64,000 nucleotides of DNA from positions 337,499-401,498 of the forward strand of contig NZ_FNVO01000001.1 in assembly GCF_900108175.1 (NCBI RefSeq), given 5' to 3'. The notes beneath the pieces were generated by a model that was given only the letters and a program-made list of their open reading frames with translations, ran no database searches and was not told the DNA's origin. The translations under genes were made by a program, and so were the position numbers. The stretch comes from Thermomonospora echinospora (GTDB lineage Bacteria > Actinomycetota > Actinomycetes > Streptosporangiales > Streptosporangiaceae). Positions 16,826-27,000 of this stretch are shown one piece after another (position 1 is the first letter of the stretch; every line of letters starts with the position of its first letter).

Positions 16826-17623
16826 GTGAGCGAGTCGGGCTCGCGCATGACGACACGCAAGGCCGAAGAGGACTTCTGGCCGGCCGACCGGCCCCAGCCG
16901 TCCCGACCGGCCCGGTCCAGGAAGCTGCTGATCGGCGTCGTGGTCGCGGTGGTCGTCATCGTCGCCGCGGTCGCCACGGCGGTGCTGGTGATGGGCGGTG
17001 AGGAGGAGACGGGCGGCGGACGGTCGACCGCCCTGCCGACCGTCTTCACGCCCTCCATGGCCAACAGGGACACCGCCGGGCTCGCCAGGCGCACCGCCGA
17101 TCCCCGGCCGCTGGCCGAGGGGGAGGTGTTCACGCCCGCCATGAAGTCCGTCGGCTACCGCAAGTACGCCTTCACGCTGGCCGGCTCGGACGTGTCGGCC
17201 GACTGCAAGGCCGTGACGTGGGGGGCCCGGCTGCAGGCGGACCTGGCCAAGCACGGCTGCAACCAGGTCGTCCGCGGCGCCTACGTCAGCCGCGACAAGG
17301 CGCACGTGGGGCAGTTCATCGCGATCAACCTGGCCGACCAGGAGGGCGCCGTCCAGATCGTCCGTGACCTGAACCCCGAGGCCGAGACCGGGTTCGTGGT
17401 GCCGCTGCAGGCCCCCGGCGTGCAGGACTTCGGCCGCGGCTTCAGCGCCGCCTACGCCCAGGTCTACGGCCACTACGTGGTGGTCGCGTGGGTGCAGCGG
17501 GCCGGTGGCGCCCAGCCGGCCAACCTGAACGAGATGATCGACGTCAGCCTGGCGGTGGAGAAGCCCGGCGACTTCGTGTGGGGCCGGCTCCAGTTGCTGC
17601 CCGACGCCAGAAGGACGAGCTGA
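16826..17623 (+). CDS. Membrane-anchored protein of unknown function (paralog 1)
   Basis: 265 residues, GTG with CCGGAGG upstream; TAGGCT at 16783-16788 is a likely -10. A cytoplasmic N-terminus of about 32 residues is followed by one helix (about 33-56) and an extracytoplasmic domain. The domain contains DCKAVTWGARLQ...HGCNQVVRGAYV (Cys about 126 and 146), which is shared with the next gene (DCAHAVWG...GGCLQAVRGMY), as are the FGRGFSxAxxxxxGHY and AQR motifs near the C-terminus. I do not recognise a named family. The Cys pair could form a disulfide, which would fit the thiol-oxidase genes upstream. Confidence 0.75.
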   Translation: MSESGSRMTTRKAEEDFWPADRPQPSRPARSRKLLIGVVVAVVVIVAAVATAVLVMGGEEETGGGRSTALPTVFTPSMANRDTAGLARRTADPRPLAEGEVFTPAMKSVGYRKYAFTLAGSDVSADCKAVTWGARLQADLAKHGCNQVVRGAYVSRDKAHVGQFIAINLADQEGAVQIVRDLNPEAETGFVVPLQAPGVQDFGRGFSAAYAQVYGHYVVVAWVQRAGGAQPANLNEMIDVSLAVEKPGDFVWGRLQLLPDARRTS

Positions 17624-17657
17624 CGGTGCCGGCGCCCGCCCCCCGTACCGCGCGCAC

Positions 17658-19019
17658 GTGAGGAACGACGAGTCCGGCGCACGCCGCGACAGGCCCACCG
17701 GCCCGCAGCGGGCCAGGCCCGCCGCGCCGGGTCCCCGGCGTACCCCGGACGGACGCCCCAGACCCCCCGGCGGGCAGCCCCGCCGCGGCGGTCCCGTGCC
17801 CGACCCGAGGCCAGGCGCGCCCCGGCGCAGTACGGACGGGCGCGGCACGGACGGGCGCGGTCCCGCCGAACGCCCCGTGGAGCGTCCCGCCGAGCGCGGG
17901 CGCGTCGAACGGCCTTCCAGGCAAGGCGGCGCCGGGCGTCCTGCCGAGCGCGGCGGCGCCAGGCGTCCTCCCGAGCAGCGCTCTTCCCCGCAGCGCCCCT
18001 CCGAGCGCGGCCGCGCCGGACGCGGCGCGTCCCGAGGCCCCGGCTCCGAACGACCCGCTGGACGCGGTGGGGCGCAGCGCCCCCGGGCCAAGGACCGCAA
18101 GGCCAGGGAGTCCGAGGACAGGGCCAAGACCACGGGCGGGTTCAAGGGCGGGATGCGGGGCGGACCCGAACCGGTCCGGCGCGACCACGACCCGGCCGGC
18201 CCCGGCGAGCCCCGGCCCCGGCCGGGTCGCCGGGGATTTCCGCCGGTGGTGCTCTTCGGCGCGGCGGCGGTGATCATCGTGGTCCTCGTCGCCGGGATCG
18301 CCGTGCTGACGGCCGGCGCGGGCGAGGAGGACACTGTCCGGCGGGCCGGGGGACCGCAGGCGTCGGTCGGGCGTCCCGCCGACAGCGGTTCGTCGCCGTC
18401 CTCCTACTCCAGCTCCCCGTCCACCGACGCCTATGCGGGGATCGACCAGCGCGGCGAGGACGGCAGCCCGCTCACCGAGGAGGAGGCGTTCCCCAGCTCG
18501 GCCCGCAGCCTCACCGTCAAGGAGGCGGGGAGCAGGCTGAAGCTGGTCGGTAAACGTCTGGACGGCGACTGCGCGCACGCGGTGTGGGGGCGGGCGGTCG
18601 GCGACGAACTGCGCCGGGGCGGCTGCCTGCAGGCGGTCCGCGGCATGTACGCCGACACCGGGCGGGGCTACGCGCTCAGCGTCACGATCTTCAATCTGGC
18701 CTCGTCCGCCGACGCCGACCGGCTCGTGGACGCGCTCGGCCGGGGCCGGGGCGGCGGCTTCGTCCGCCCGCTGACCGGCGCCGACGACGGCGTCACGGTG
18801 CGCCCCACGGCGTCGGCCACCGCGGGCGCCTCCGCTCTGGAGGGCTTCGGGCAGGGCTTCAGCATGGCCCGCGGGCTGGCGATGGGCCACTACGCGGTGA
18901 TCTCCTGGGCGCAGCGCCTGGACGGAGAGGGCGACGAGACCGACGAGGCGCTGCTGGCCCTGCTGATCGAGGGCGGCAAGGCCCCAGCGGTGCTGGGCCG
19001 CGCGGCCGCCGCCGGGTGA
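17658..19019 (+). CDS. Membrane-anchored protein of unknown function (paralog 2) with basic N-terminal region
   Basis: 453 residues, GTG start 34 bp after the previous gene. The first about 195 residues are low-complexity Arg/Gly/Pro/Ala (RPAERGGARRPPEQ-like) and presumably cytoplasmic, with possible nucleic-acid or membrane-surface contacts. A single helix follows at about 197-219, then an extracytoplasmic part. From about residue 285 the domain is homologous to the previous gene (DGDCAHAVWGRAVGDELRRGGC, FGQGFSMARGLAMGHYAVISWAQR). This is a tandem duplication with a grossly expanded N-terminus. Function unknown. Confidence 0.72.
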   Translation: MRNDESGARRDRPTGPQRARPAAPGPRRTPDGRPRPPGGQPRRGGPVPDPRPGAPRRSTDGRGTDGRGPAERPVERPAERGRVERPSRQGGAGRPAERGGARRPPEQRSSPQRPSERGRAGRGASRGPGSERPAGRGGAQRPRAKDRKARESEDRAKTTGGFKGGMRGGPEPVRRDHDPAGPGEPRPRPGRRGFPPVVLFGAAAVIIVVLVAGIAVLTAGAGEEDTVRRAGGPQASVGRPADSGSSPSSYSSSPSTDAYAGIDQRGEDGSPLTEEEAFPSSARSLTVKEAGSRLKLVGKRLDGDCAHAVWGRAVGDELRRGGCLQAVRGMYADTGRGYALSVTIFNLASSADADRLVDALGRGRGGGFVRPLTGADDGVTVRPTASATAGASALEGFGQGFSMARGLAMGHYAVISWAQRLDGEGDETDEALLALLIEGGKAPAVLGRAAAAG

Positions 19020-19032
19020 GGAACGTCCGGTC

Positions 19033-19068
19033 CGCCCCCTCCGGTGAGGATGATCACCGGAGGGGGCG
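19033..19068 (+). terminator. Terminator after the paralog pair
   Basis: Perfect 15-bp stem (CGCCCCCTCCGGTGA at 19033-19047, complement at 19054-19068) with a 6-nt loop, 13 bp after the stop codon. Confidence 0.8.
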
Positions 19069-19070
19069 AT

Positions 19071-19097
19071 TTGCACCGCTTCGCTCCCGGCTATGCT
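19071..19097 (+). promoter_or_regulatory. Possible gltB promoter
   Basis: TTGCAC (19071-19076) and TATGCT (19092-19097) resemble -35 and -10 boxes but with a 15-bp spacer. A transcript from here would have a leader of about 275 nt containing the repeats at 19215-19298. A nearer promoter is equally possible. Confidence 0.35.
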
Positions 19098-19214
19098 GGT
19101 CTAAACCACTTGTCGATGGTGCCGCCTGGATGCGCGGAAACGGGCCGATGCGCGCGATGTGGCGTGGGCTTCCGTGGAACCGGGTATATCGGGCGGGCCG
19201 GGACATCGCTGGCC

Positions 19215-19298
19215 GGTCGGGAGAAGCCTCGCGATCGTGGTCGATCGGGAGGAGTCTCGCGATCGTGCCCGGTCGGGATGATCTCGACATTGAGATAG
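19215..19298 (+). promoter_or_regulatory. Three 28-bp direct repeats upstream of gltB, the last with a palindrome
   Basis: Imperfect copies begin at 19215, 19243 and 19271. Each starts GRTCGGGA; copies 1 and 2 continue with CTCGCGATCGTG. Copy 3 diverges into ATCTC-GACATT-GAGAT (19281-19296), a dyad like sites seen before central-metabolism genes in actinobacteria. The array is probably a regulator binding region for glutamate synthase. The protein is unknown. Confidence 0.55.
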
Positions 19299-19379
19299 TG
19301 TTCGTGTAAGGAAAGCAGCAGGGCCAACGCCGTCCCGGACTGCACTGACATCAGCAGTGACACGATGACGGGAGGGTTG

Positions 19380-22300
19380 ATGACGGCTGCCGCCCTCACA
19401 CCTGGCTTGCCCCCGCGCCAGGGCCTGTACGACCCCGCGAACGAGCATGACGCGTGCGGCGTCGGCATGGTCGCGGACCTGCACGGCCGCAAGAGCCACG
19501 ACATCGTCGGCAGGGCCCTGACCGTCCTGCGGAACCTCGACCACCGCGGCGCGGTAGGGGCCGAACCCGACGACGGGGACGGCGCGGGCATCCTCACCCA
19601 GCTCCCGGACGCCCTCTTCCGCGAGGTCACCGGCTTCGAGCTGCCTGCGGCCGGCGCCTACGCCGCCGGGACCGCGTTCCTGCCCACCGACGGCACCGAA
19701 CGCGCCGCCGTGGTCGCCCACGTCGAGGCGCTGTGCGCCGAGGAGGGCCTGACCGTGCTGGGTTGGCGCGAGCTGCCCACCGACCCGGCCTTCTGCGGCC
19801 CGGCGGCCCGCCGCACCATGCCGCACTTCGCCCAGCTGTTCGTCACGGCCGCGGCCGACGGGCCGCACGCCGGCAAGACCGGCCTGGAACTGGACCGCGT
19901 GGTGTTCTGCATGCGCGAGCGCGCCGAGCAGGACGTGGCCGTCTACTTCCCCAGCCTGTCGTCGCGGACCATCGTCTACAAGGGGATGCTGACGACCCCG
20001 CAGCTGGAGCCGTTCTTCCCCGACCTGTCGGACCGCCGCTACGACACCGCCATCGCGCTGGTGCACTCGCGCTTCTCCACCAACACCTTCCCGGCGTGGG
20101 AGCTGGCGCACCCGTACCGGTTCATCGCCCACAACGGCGAGATCAACACCGTCAAGGGCAACCGCAACTGGATGCGGGCCCGCGAGGCGCTGCTGAGGTC
20201 GGACCTGATCCCCGGCGACCTGTCGCGGATCTACCCGGTGATCGACATCGAGGCCAGCGACACCGCCTCCTTCGACGAGTGCCTGGAACTGCTGCACCTG
20301 GGCGGCCGGTCGCTGCCGCACGCGGTGCTGATGATGATCCCCGAGGCGTGGGAGAACCACGCCGAGATGGACCCGGCGCGCCGCGCCTTCTACGAGTTCC
20401 ACTCCACCCTGATGGAGGCGTGGGACGGCCCGGCCAGCGTCACCTTCACCGACGGCACCGTGGTCGGTGCCGTGCTGGACCGCAACGGGCTGCGCCCGGG
20501 CCGGTTCTGGGTGACCGATGACGGGTTCGTGGTGCTGTCCAGCGAGTCCGGCGTCCTCGACGACATCCCCGCCGACCGGGTGGTGCGCAAGGGCCGGCTG
20601 CAGCCGGGCCGGATCTTCTTGGTGGACACCGCCGCCGGCCGCATCATCGAGGACGACGAGATCAAGGCCGAGCTGGCCGCCGAGCACCCCTACGCCCAGT
20701 GGCTGGCTGACGGGCTGGTGCGCTTCGGGGAGCTGCCCACCCGCGAGCGCAAGGTCGCCGACCACGAGGCGCTGGTCCGCCGGCAGCAGACCTTCGGCTA
20801 CACGCTGGAGGAACAGCGGGTCATCCTGGCCCCGATGGCGCGCACCGGCGCCGAGCCGATCGGCTCGATGGGCACCGACACTCCGCTGGCGGTGCTGTCG
20901 GCACGCCCGCGGCTGCTGTTCGACTACTTCAAGCAGCTGTTCGCACAGGTCACCAACCCGCCGCTGGACGCCATCCGCGAGGAGCTGGTCACCTCCCTGC
21001 AGTCCACGCTGGGCCCGGAGGGCAACCTGCTGGAGCCGGGGCCCGACTCCTGCCGCCGGCTGGTGCTGCCCACCCCGATCCTGGACAACGACGAGCTGGC
21101 CAAGATCGTCCACATCAACGACGAGGGCGCGCTGCCGCACCTGCAGGCGCACGTCGTGCACGGCCTGTACGAGGTGGCCGGCGGCGGCCAGGCCCTGCAG
21201 GCGCGGCTGGAGGAGGTCTGCGCCGAGGTCTCGGCGGCGATCTCCGACGGCGCGCGGATCATCGTGCTGTCGGACCGCGGCGCCGACCGCACCCGCGCGG
21301 CGATCCCGTCGCTGCTGCTGACCGGGGCCGTCCACCACCACCTGATCCGGGAGAAGTCCCGCACCCGGGTCGGCCTGGTGGTGGAGACCGGCGACGCCCG
21401 CGAGTGCCACCACATGGCGCTGCTGATCGGCTACGGCGCCTCCGCGGTCAACCCGTACCTGGCCCTGGAGACCGTCGAGGACCTGATCGCCACCGGCACG
21501 CTGACCGGGATCGAGCCGGCCAAGGCCGTGCGCAACACGGTCAAGGCCTACGGCAAGGGCGTCCTGAAGATCATGTCCAAGATGGGCGTGTCCACGGTCG
21601 CCTCCTACACCGGCGCCCAGATCTTCGAGGCCATCGGGCTCGGCGGGCACGTCGTCAAGCGCTGCTTCACCGGCACCACCTCCCGGCTGGGCGGGGTGGG
21701 CTTCGACGTGATCGCCCGCGAGGTCGCCGAGCGGCACGCCCGCGCCTACCCGGCCGGCGGCAACGGCCCGGCGCACCGCACCCTGGAGGTCGGCGGCGAG
21801 TACCAGTGGCGCCGCGAGGGCGAGCCGCACCTGTTCAACCCGGAGACGGTGTTCAAGCTCCAGCACGCCACCCGCACCCGCCGCTACGAGATCTTCAAGG
21901 ACTACACCCGGCTGGTGGACGGCCAGTCCGAGAAGCTGATGACGCTGCGCGGGCTGTTCCGGCTCCGGGAGGGCGAGCGTCCGCCGGTGCCGATCGAGGA
22001 GGTGGAGCCGGTCGAGTCGATCGTCCGGCGGTTCTCCACCGGCGCCATGTCCTACGGGTCGATCTCGGCGGAGGCGCACGAGACCCTGGCCATCGCGATG
22101 AACCGCCTCGGCGGCAAGTCCAACACCGGCGAGGGCGGCGAGGACCCCGCGCGGTTCACCCCCGACGACAACGGCGACCTGCGGCGTAGCGCCATCAAGC
22201 AGGTGGCCTCCGGCCGGTTCGGGGTGACCGCGGAGTACCTGACCAACTCCGACGACATCCAGATCAAGATGGCCCAGGGCGCCAAGCCCGGCGAGGGCGG

Positions 22301-23939
22301 CCAACTGCCCGGCCACAAGGTCTATCCGTGGATCGCCAGGACCCGGCACTCCACCCCGGGCGTCGGCCTGATCTCGCCGCCCCCGCACCACGACATCTAC
22401 TCCATTGAGGATTTGGCCCAGCTCATCCACGACCTGAAGAACGCCAACCCGGCCGCCCGCATCCACGTGAAGCTGGTCGCCGAGGTCGGGGTCGGCACGG
22501 TCGCGGCGGGCGTGTCCAAGGCCCACGCGGACGTGGTGCTGATCAGCGGCCATGACGGCGGCACCGGCGCCTCCCCGCTCACCTCGATCAAGCACGCCGG
22601 CGCGCCCTGGGAGCTCGGCCTGGCCGAGACCCAGCAGACGCTGCTGCTCAACGGGCTGCGCGACCGGATCGTGGTGCAGACCGACGGGCAGATGAAGACC
22701 GGCCGTGACGTGATCATCGCCGCCCTGCTGGGCGCCGAGGAGTACGGCTTCGCCACCGCCCCGCTGGTGGTCTCCGGCTGCGTCATGATGCGCGTGTGCC
22801 ACCTGGACACCTGTCCGGTGGGCGTGGCCACCCAGAACCCCGAGCTGCGCAAGCGGTTCAGCGGCAGGCCGGAGTTCGTGGTCAACTTCTTCGAGTTCAT
22901 CGCCGAGGAGGTCCGCGAGTACCTGGCCGCCCTGGGCTTCCGTTCCCTGGACGAGGCCATCGGCCGCCTCGACCTGCTCGACACCGAGCGGGCCGTCGAC
23001 CACTGGAAGGCCGCCGGGCTGGACCTCACCCCGATCCTGCACCGGCCCGAACTGGCCGACGGCGCGGCGCTGCGCTGCGTCACCGGCCAGGACCACGGGC
23101 TGGAGAAGGCACTGGACAACACGCTGATCCAACTCGCCGAAAGCGCCATCACGGGCGGCGAGAAGGTCACGCTGGAGGTGCCCATCCGCAACGTCAACCG
23201 CACCGTCGGCACGATGCTCGGGCACGAGATCACACTGCGGCACGGCGGCGCCGGGCTGCCGGCCGACACCGTCGACATCACCTTCACCGGGTCGGCGGGC
23301 AACTCCTTTGGCGCGTTCGTCCCGCGCGGCGTCACGCTGCGGCTGATCGGCGACGCCAACGACTACGTCGGCAAGGGCCTGTCGGGCGGGCGGATCTCGG
23401 TGCGGCCCGACCCGGCCGCCCCGTTCGAGGCCGAACGGCAGATCATCGCCGGCAATGTGATCCTGTACGGGGCCACCTCGGGCGAGTTCTTCGCCCGCGG
23501 CATCGTCGGCGAGCGGTTCTGCGTGCGCAACTCCGGCGCCACCGCCGTCGTCGAGGGCGTCGGCGACCACGCGCTGGAGTACATGACCGGGGGCCGGGCG
23601 GTGATCCTCGGCGGCACCGGCCGCAACCTGGCGGCCGGCATGTCCGGCGGCATCGCCTACGTGCTGGACCTGGTGCCGGCGCGGGTCAACACCGAGATGG
23701 TGGAGATCGAGCCGCTGGACGACGGCGACCGCGCCTTCCTGCGCGAGATCGTCGAACGGCACCTGGCCGAGACCGGCTCCACCGTGGCCGACAAGCTGCT
23801 GGTCGACTGGGAGGGCTCCCTGGACCGCTTCTCCAAGATCATGCCGCGGGACTACAAGCGGGTCCTGCGGGCCAAGGCCAGGGCCGAGGCCGAGGGCCGC
23901 GACGTCGACGAGGCCATCATGGCCGCCAGCCAGAGCTGA
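19380..23939 (+). CDS. gltB: Glutamate synthase (NADPH) large subunit
   Basis: 1519 residues from ATG at 19380, which has GGAGG just upstream; an in-frame ATG at 19365 lacks one. It converts 2-oxoglutarate and glutamine to two glutamates. Cys26 in [13 protein letters not shown] is the catalytic N-terminal nucleophile, so a 25-residue propeptide should be removed. Order: class-II amidotransferase (about 26-430), central domain, FMN/synthase domain, 3Fe-4S motif [12 protein letters not shown] (about 1139-1150), and C-terminal beta-helix GXXGXXXG domain. Full length. gltD follows 14 bp downstream. The very long minus-strand ORFs here are shadows. Confidence 0.97.
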   Translation: MTAAALTPGLPPRQGLYDPANEHDACGVGMVADLHGRKSHDIVGRALTVLRNLDHRGAVGAEPDDGDGAGILTQLPDALFREVTGFELPAAGAYAAGTAFLPTDGTERAAVVAHVEALCAEEGLTVLGWRELPTDPAFCGPAARRTMPHFAQLFVTAAADGPHAGKTGLELDRVVFCMRERAEQDVAVYFPSLSSRTIVYKGMLTTPQLEPFFPDLSDRRYDTAIALVHSRFSTNTFPAWELAHPYRFIAHNGEINTVKGNRNWMRAREALLRSDLIPGDLSRIYPVIDIEASDTASFDECLELLHLGGRSLPHAVLMMIPEAWENHAEMDPARRAFYEFHSTLMEAWDGPASVTFTDGTVVGAVLDRNGLRPGRFWVTDDGFVVLSSESGVLDDIPADRVVRKGRLQPGRIFLVDTAAGRIIEDDEIKAELAAEHPYAQWLADGLVRFGELPTRERKVADHEALVRRQQTFGYTLEEQRVILAPMARTGAEPIGSMGTDTPLAVLSARPRLLFDYFKQLFAQVTNPPLDAIREELVTSLQSTLGPEGNLLEPGPDSCRRLVLPTPILDNDELAKIVHINDEGALPHLQAHVVHGLYEVAGGGQALQARLEEVCAEVSAAISDGARIIVLSDRGADRTRAAIPSLLLTGAVHHHLIREKSRTRVGLVVETGDARECHHMALLIGYGASAVNPYLALETVEDLIATGTLTGIEPAKAVRNTVKAYGKGVLKIMSKMGVSTVASYTGAQIFEAIGLGGHVVKRCFTGTTSRLGGVGFDVIAREVAERHARAYPAGGNGPAHRTLEVGGEYQWRREGEPHLFNPETVFKLQHATRTRRYEIFKDYTRLVDGQSEKLMTLRGLFRLREGERPPVPIEEVEPVESIVRRFSTGAMSYGSISAEAHETLAIAMNRLGGKSNTGEGGEDPARFTPDDNGDLRRSAIKQVASGRFGVTAEYLTNSDDIQIKMAQGAKPGEGGQLPGHKVYPWIARTRHSTPGVGLISPPPHHDIYSIEDLAQLIHDLKNANPAARIHVKLVAEVGVGTVAAGVSKAHADVVLISGHDGGTGASPLTSIKHAGAPWELGLAETQQTLLLNGLRDRIVVQTDGQMKTGRDVIIAALLGAEEYGFATAPLVVSGCVMMRVCHLDTCPVGVATQNPELRKRFSGRPEFVVNFFEFIAEEVREYLAALGFRSLDEAIGRLDLLDTERAVDHWKAAGLDLTPILHRPELADGAALRCVTGQDHGLEKALDNTLIQLAESAITGGEKVTLEVPIRNVNRTVGTMLGHEITLRHGGAGLPADTVDITFTGSAGNSFGAFVPRGVTLRLIGDANDYVGKGLSGGRISVRPDPAAPFEAERQIIAGNVILYGATSGEFFARGIVGERFCVRNSGATAVVEGVGDHALEYMTGGRAVILGGTGRNLAAGMSGGIAYVLDLVPARVNTEMVEIEPLDDGDRAFLREIVERHLAETGSTVADKLLVDWEGSLDRFSKIMPRDYKRVLRAKARAEAEGRDVDEAIMAASQS

Positions 23940-23953
23940 AAGGGGGGCTCCAC

Positions 23954-25417
23954 ATGGCCGACCCGAAGGGTTTCCTGACCGTCCCGCGGGAGCTTCCCGA
24001 ACGCCGCCCGGTGGACGTGCGCATCAAGAGCTGGAGCGAGGTCTACGAGAGCTTCGGCCGCGACCGGCTGGAGAAGCAGGCCAGCCGCTGCATGGACTGC
24101 GGCATCCCGTTCTGCCACCAGGGCTGCCCGCTGGGCAACCTCATCCCCGAGTGGAACGACCTGGTCTACCGCACCGACTGGCGGGAGGCCGTCGAGCGGC
24201 TGCACGCCACCAACAACTTCCCGGAGTTCACCGGGAAGCTGTGCCCCGCCCCGTGCGAGACGGCGTGCGTGCTGGGCATCAACTCCGACCCGGTGACGAT
24301 CAAGCGGGTGGAGGCCGAGATCATCGACCGGGCCTGGGCCGAGGGCTGGGTCGCCCCCCGGCCGCCGGCGGTGCGGACCGGCAGGAAGGTCGCCGTCGTC
24401 GGCTCCGGCCCCGCCGGGCTGGCCGCCGCCCAGCAGCTCACCCGCGCCGGGCACGAGGTGACCGTCTACGAGCGCGACGACCGCATCGGCGGGCTGCTGC
24501 GCTACGGCATCCCCGAGTTCAAGATGGAAAAGCGCCATCTGGAGCGGCGGCTGGAGCAGATGCGCGCCGAGGGCACCGAGTTCAAGACCTCGGTGAACGT
24601 CGGCGTCGACGTCACCGCCGAGCAACTGCGCGAGCGCTACGACGTGGTGCTGCTGGCCGGCGGCGCCACCGTCCGCCGCGACCTGCCGGTGCCCGGCCGT
24701 GACCTGGCCGGCGTGTACCAGGCGATGGAGTACCTGCCGGACGCCAACCGGGTGCAGGAGGGCGACTACGCCGAGCCGAAGATCACCGCCGCCGGCAAGC
24801 ACGTGGTGGTGATCGGCGGCGGCGACACCGGCGCCGACTGCATCGGCACCGCGATCCGGCAGGGCGCCGCCTCGGTCACCCAGCTGGAGATCATGCCCAG
24901 GCCGCCGCAGACCCGCCCGGACAGCCAGCCGTGGCCGACCTACCCGATGCTCTACAAGATGGAAAGCGCCCACGAGGAGCTGGCCGGCCTCGGCGGCGAG
25001 CGGCTGTACGCGCTGAACACCGTGGAGTTCCTCGGCGACGAGGACGGCAACGTGCGGGCGCTCAAGGTGGTCGGCGTGGAGGGCCCGCAGACCGGGTTCA
25101 AGCCGATTCCCGGCACCGAGCGGGAGCTGCCGGCGCAGCTGGTCACCCTCGCCATGGGCTTCCTCGGCCCGCAGCGCGAGGGCCTGCTGGAGCAGCTCGG
25201 AGTCGAGCTGGACCAGCGCGGCAACGTGGTCCGCGACGCCTCCTACGCCACCTCGGTCGATGGCGTCTTCGCCGCCGGGGACATGGGTCGCGGCCAGTCG
25301 CTGATCGTGTGGGCCATCGCCGAGGGCCGCGCCGCCGCCGCCGGCGTGGACGCCTACCTGTCCGGGACGACGGCCCTGCCGTACCCGATCCCGCCGACGG
25401 CCCGCCCCATCGCCTGA
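23954..25417 (+). CDS. gltD: Glutamate synthase small subunit
   Basis: 487 residues, ATG with AAAGGGGGG upstream. It feeds electrons from NAD(P)H via FAD and 4Fe-4S clusters to GltB. Cluster ligands are visible in CMDCGIPFCHQGCPLGNLIP and CPAPCETAC. FAD binding is at GSGPAGLAAA (about 148) and NADPH binding at GGGDTGADC (about 290). The C-terminal FAD loop is GVFAAGDMGRGQSLIVWAIAEG. It forms an operon with gltB, closed by the hairpin at 25449. Confidence 0.97.
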   Translation: MADPKGFLTVPRELPERRPVDVRIKSWSEVYESFGRDRLEKQASRCMDCGIPFCHQGCPLGNLIPEWNDLVYRTDWREAVERLHATNNFPEFTGKLCPAPCETACVLGINSDPVTIKRVEAEIIDRAWAEGWVAPRPPAVRTGRKVAVVGSGPAGLAAAQQLTRAGHEVTVYERDDRIGGLLRYGIPEFKMEKRHLERRLEQMRAEGTEFKTSVNVGVDVTAEQLRERYDVVLLAGGATVRRDLPVPGRDLAGVYQAMEYLPDANRVQEGDYAEPKITAAGKHVVVIGGGDTGADCIGTAIRQGAASVTQLEIMPRPPQTRPDSQPWPTYPMLYKMESAHEELAGLGGERLYALNTVEFLGDEDGNVRALKVVGVEGPQTGFKPIPGTERELPAQLVTLAMGFLGPQREGLLEQLGVELDQRGNVVRDASYATSVDGVFAAGDMGRGQSLIVWAIAEGRAAAAGVDAYLSGTTALPYPIPPTARPIA

Positions 25418-25448
25418 CCCACCCGCCGGGGCGCCCCCGCGGCACCGC

Positions 25449-25489
25449 GCCCGCCGTGATCTCGCTGTCACGACGAGATCACGGCGGGC
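25449..25489 (+). terminator. Terminator of gltBD
   Basis: Perfect 16-bp stem (GCCCGCCGTGATCTCG at 25449-25464, complement at 25474-25489) with a 9-nt loop, 31 bp after the gltD stop. Confidence 0.8.
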
Positions 25490-25555
25490 GTTCGCCGTGC
25501 ACGGCGCCCGCCGAGCCGCCCGCTCGGCGGGTGACGCCTCGGCCCTGTCAGCGAG

Positions 25556-26917
25556 GTGACAACGGCGTTCGCAAACCTTTGGGATCATGGACGGTCCTTC
25601 GCGCCGGGGGACGAGTACGGTGCAGCGAGTGCTGTGACCGGCCCACCGAGCGCGGGGGTGAGCAGCTTGGGCTCCCTGGAGGCAGACGACGGCAGGCAGC
25701 CGTGGCGCAACGTGCCGCGGGAGGTCGCCCTGAACTTCCGCCCGTTCGTCCCGCTGGTTGCCGAGGAGGCCGTGGCCGCCATCCGGCGGCAGGTGCCCGA
25801 GTACGTCCGGCCCGCCGACCCCAAGTACGACGAGGTGCTGCGCGGCGCGGTGGAGAAGGCCATCGGCCACTTCGTGGACCTCATCGCCGACCCCGACACC
25901 CCGTGGGACGACACTCTGGAGTTCTTCCGGGACGTCGGCTACGGGGAGGCCAGGGAGGGCCGCACCCTGGATCCCTGGGAGGTGGCGCTGCGGCTGGGTG
26001 CCCGGCTGGCGATCCGCGCGCTGGGGGAGCAGTCCGGCCGACTCGGCATCTCCCGGCAGACCCTCGGCCACCTGGCCGAGGGTGTCTTCGCCTACCTGGA
26101 GGTGCTGTCGGCCGCCGCCGTGCGGGGGCACGCCGAGGCCACCGCACGGGCGGCCGGGGAACTGCAGAACCGGCGCCGCCGGCTGATGGAACTGCTGCTG
26201 ACCGACACCGCCGCCCCCCAGGCCGTGGAGGACCTGGCCCGGCTGGCGCGCTGGCCGATCCCGCGCACCCTGTGCGTGGTCGTCTTCCACGAGCGGGGGG
26301 AGATCGGGTTCCGCCCGCCGGCGCTGCCGCCGGAGGTGCTGGTCGACATCGACCGCGGCGACCCGTGCGCCATCGTCCCCGACCCGGACGGTCCGGGCCG
26401 CCGCGCGATGCTGAACGGCGCGCTGCACGGCTGGGTCGCCGCCGCCGGCCCCACCGTCGACCCCATGGCCGACCCCGCGCAGACCGCCCGCTCGCTGCGC
26501 TGGGCCCGTGCAGCGCTCGCCCTGGCCAGACGCGGCCTGCTGCCCGACGACCGGCTGGTGGTCGCCACCGAGCACATGCCGGCCCTGGCTGTCATGCGCA
26601 GCGAGGAACTGGTCGCCCTGGTCGCCGCGCGCCGGCTGGAACCGCTGACCGGCGTGCGCCCCTCCCAGCGGGTCCGGCTGGCCCGCACCCTGCTGGAGTG
26701 CCTGCGCTGTGGCTTCAACGCCACCGAGGTGGCCGGCCGGCTGCAGGTGCATCCGCAGACCGTCCGCTACCGGCTGCACCAGCTCCAGGACCTGTTCGGG
26801 GAGGAGCTGTACGACTTGGAGCGGCGGCTGGAACTGGAGATGACCCTGGTCGCCTGGCTGGCCCGCGCACTCCCCGGGGCCGCCTCCGCGGACTCTGAGG
26901 CGGACCCTGTCACATGA
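25556..26917 (+). CDS. PucR-like transcriptional regulator with RsbRD-like N-terminal domain
   Basis: 453 residues if GTG at 25556 is the start. GTG at 25634 or 25658 are alternatives, and the conserved part only begins near PWRNVPREVALNFRPFVP (about residue 49). An all-helical N-terminal domain (about 50-190) resembles the RsbT co-antagonist RsbRD_N domain. The C-terminus (about 385-440) is the PucR-type helix-turn-helix (RVRLARTLLECLRCGFNATEVAGRLQVHPQTVRYRLHQL, residues split here for reading). Two STAS genes follow, which may be functionally linked. The target is unknown. Confidence 0.75.
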   Translation: MTTAFANLWDHGRSFAPGDEYGAASAVTGPPSAGVSSLGSLEADDGRQPWRNVPREVALNFRPFVPLVAEEAVAAIRRQVPEYVRPADPKYDEVLRGAVEKAIGHFVDLIADPDTPWDDTLEFFRDVGYGEAREGRTLDPWEVALRLGARLAIRALGEQSGRLGISRQTLGHLAEGVFAYLEVLSAAAVRGHAEATARAAGELQNRRRRLMELLLTDTAAPQAVEDLARLARWPIPRTLCVVVFHERGEIGFRPPALPPEVLVDIDRGDPCAIVPDPDGPGRRAMLNGALHGWVAAAGPTVDPMADPAQTARSLRWARAALALARRGLLPDDRLVVATEHMPALAVMRSEELVALVAARRLEPLTGVRPSQRVRLARTLLECLRCGFNATEVAGRLQVHPQTVRYRLHQLQDLFGEELYDLERRLELEMTLVAWLARALPGAASADSEADPVT

Positions 26918-26949
26918 CCGTTATTTGACGAATAATGTTTCATGTAACA
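26908..26949. promoter_or_regulatory. Nested dyad between the PucR-like gene and the STAS gene
   Basis: Outer arms TGTCACATGA (26908-26917) and TCATGTAACA (26940-26949) differ by one base from perfect complementarity. Inner arms TTATT (26921-26925) and AATAA (26931-26935) share the same centre at about 26928. The AT-rich composition is unusual here. It overlaps the 3' end of the upstream gene and could be an operator for the PucR-like protein or a terminator. Confidence 0.5.
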
Positions 26950-27000
26950 GTCTTGGGTCATCTCAGGTCCGCCCGCCGACCAGGAAGGGATACCGCGCCC

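Noticed and set aside
19101-23762. 1553-codon minus-strand open frame
   Set aside because: Antisense shadow of gltB. The composition is His/Gln/Gly/Asp/Arg-rich with no domain, and gltB is complete on the other strand.
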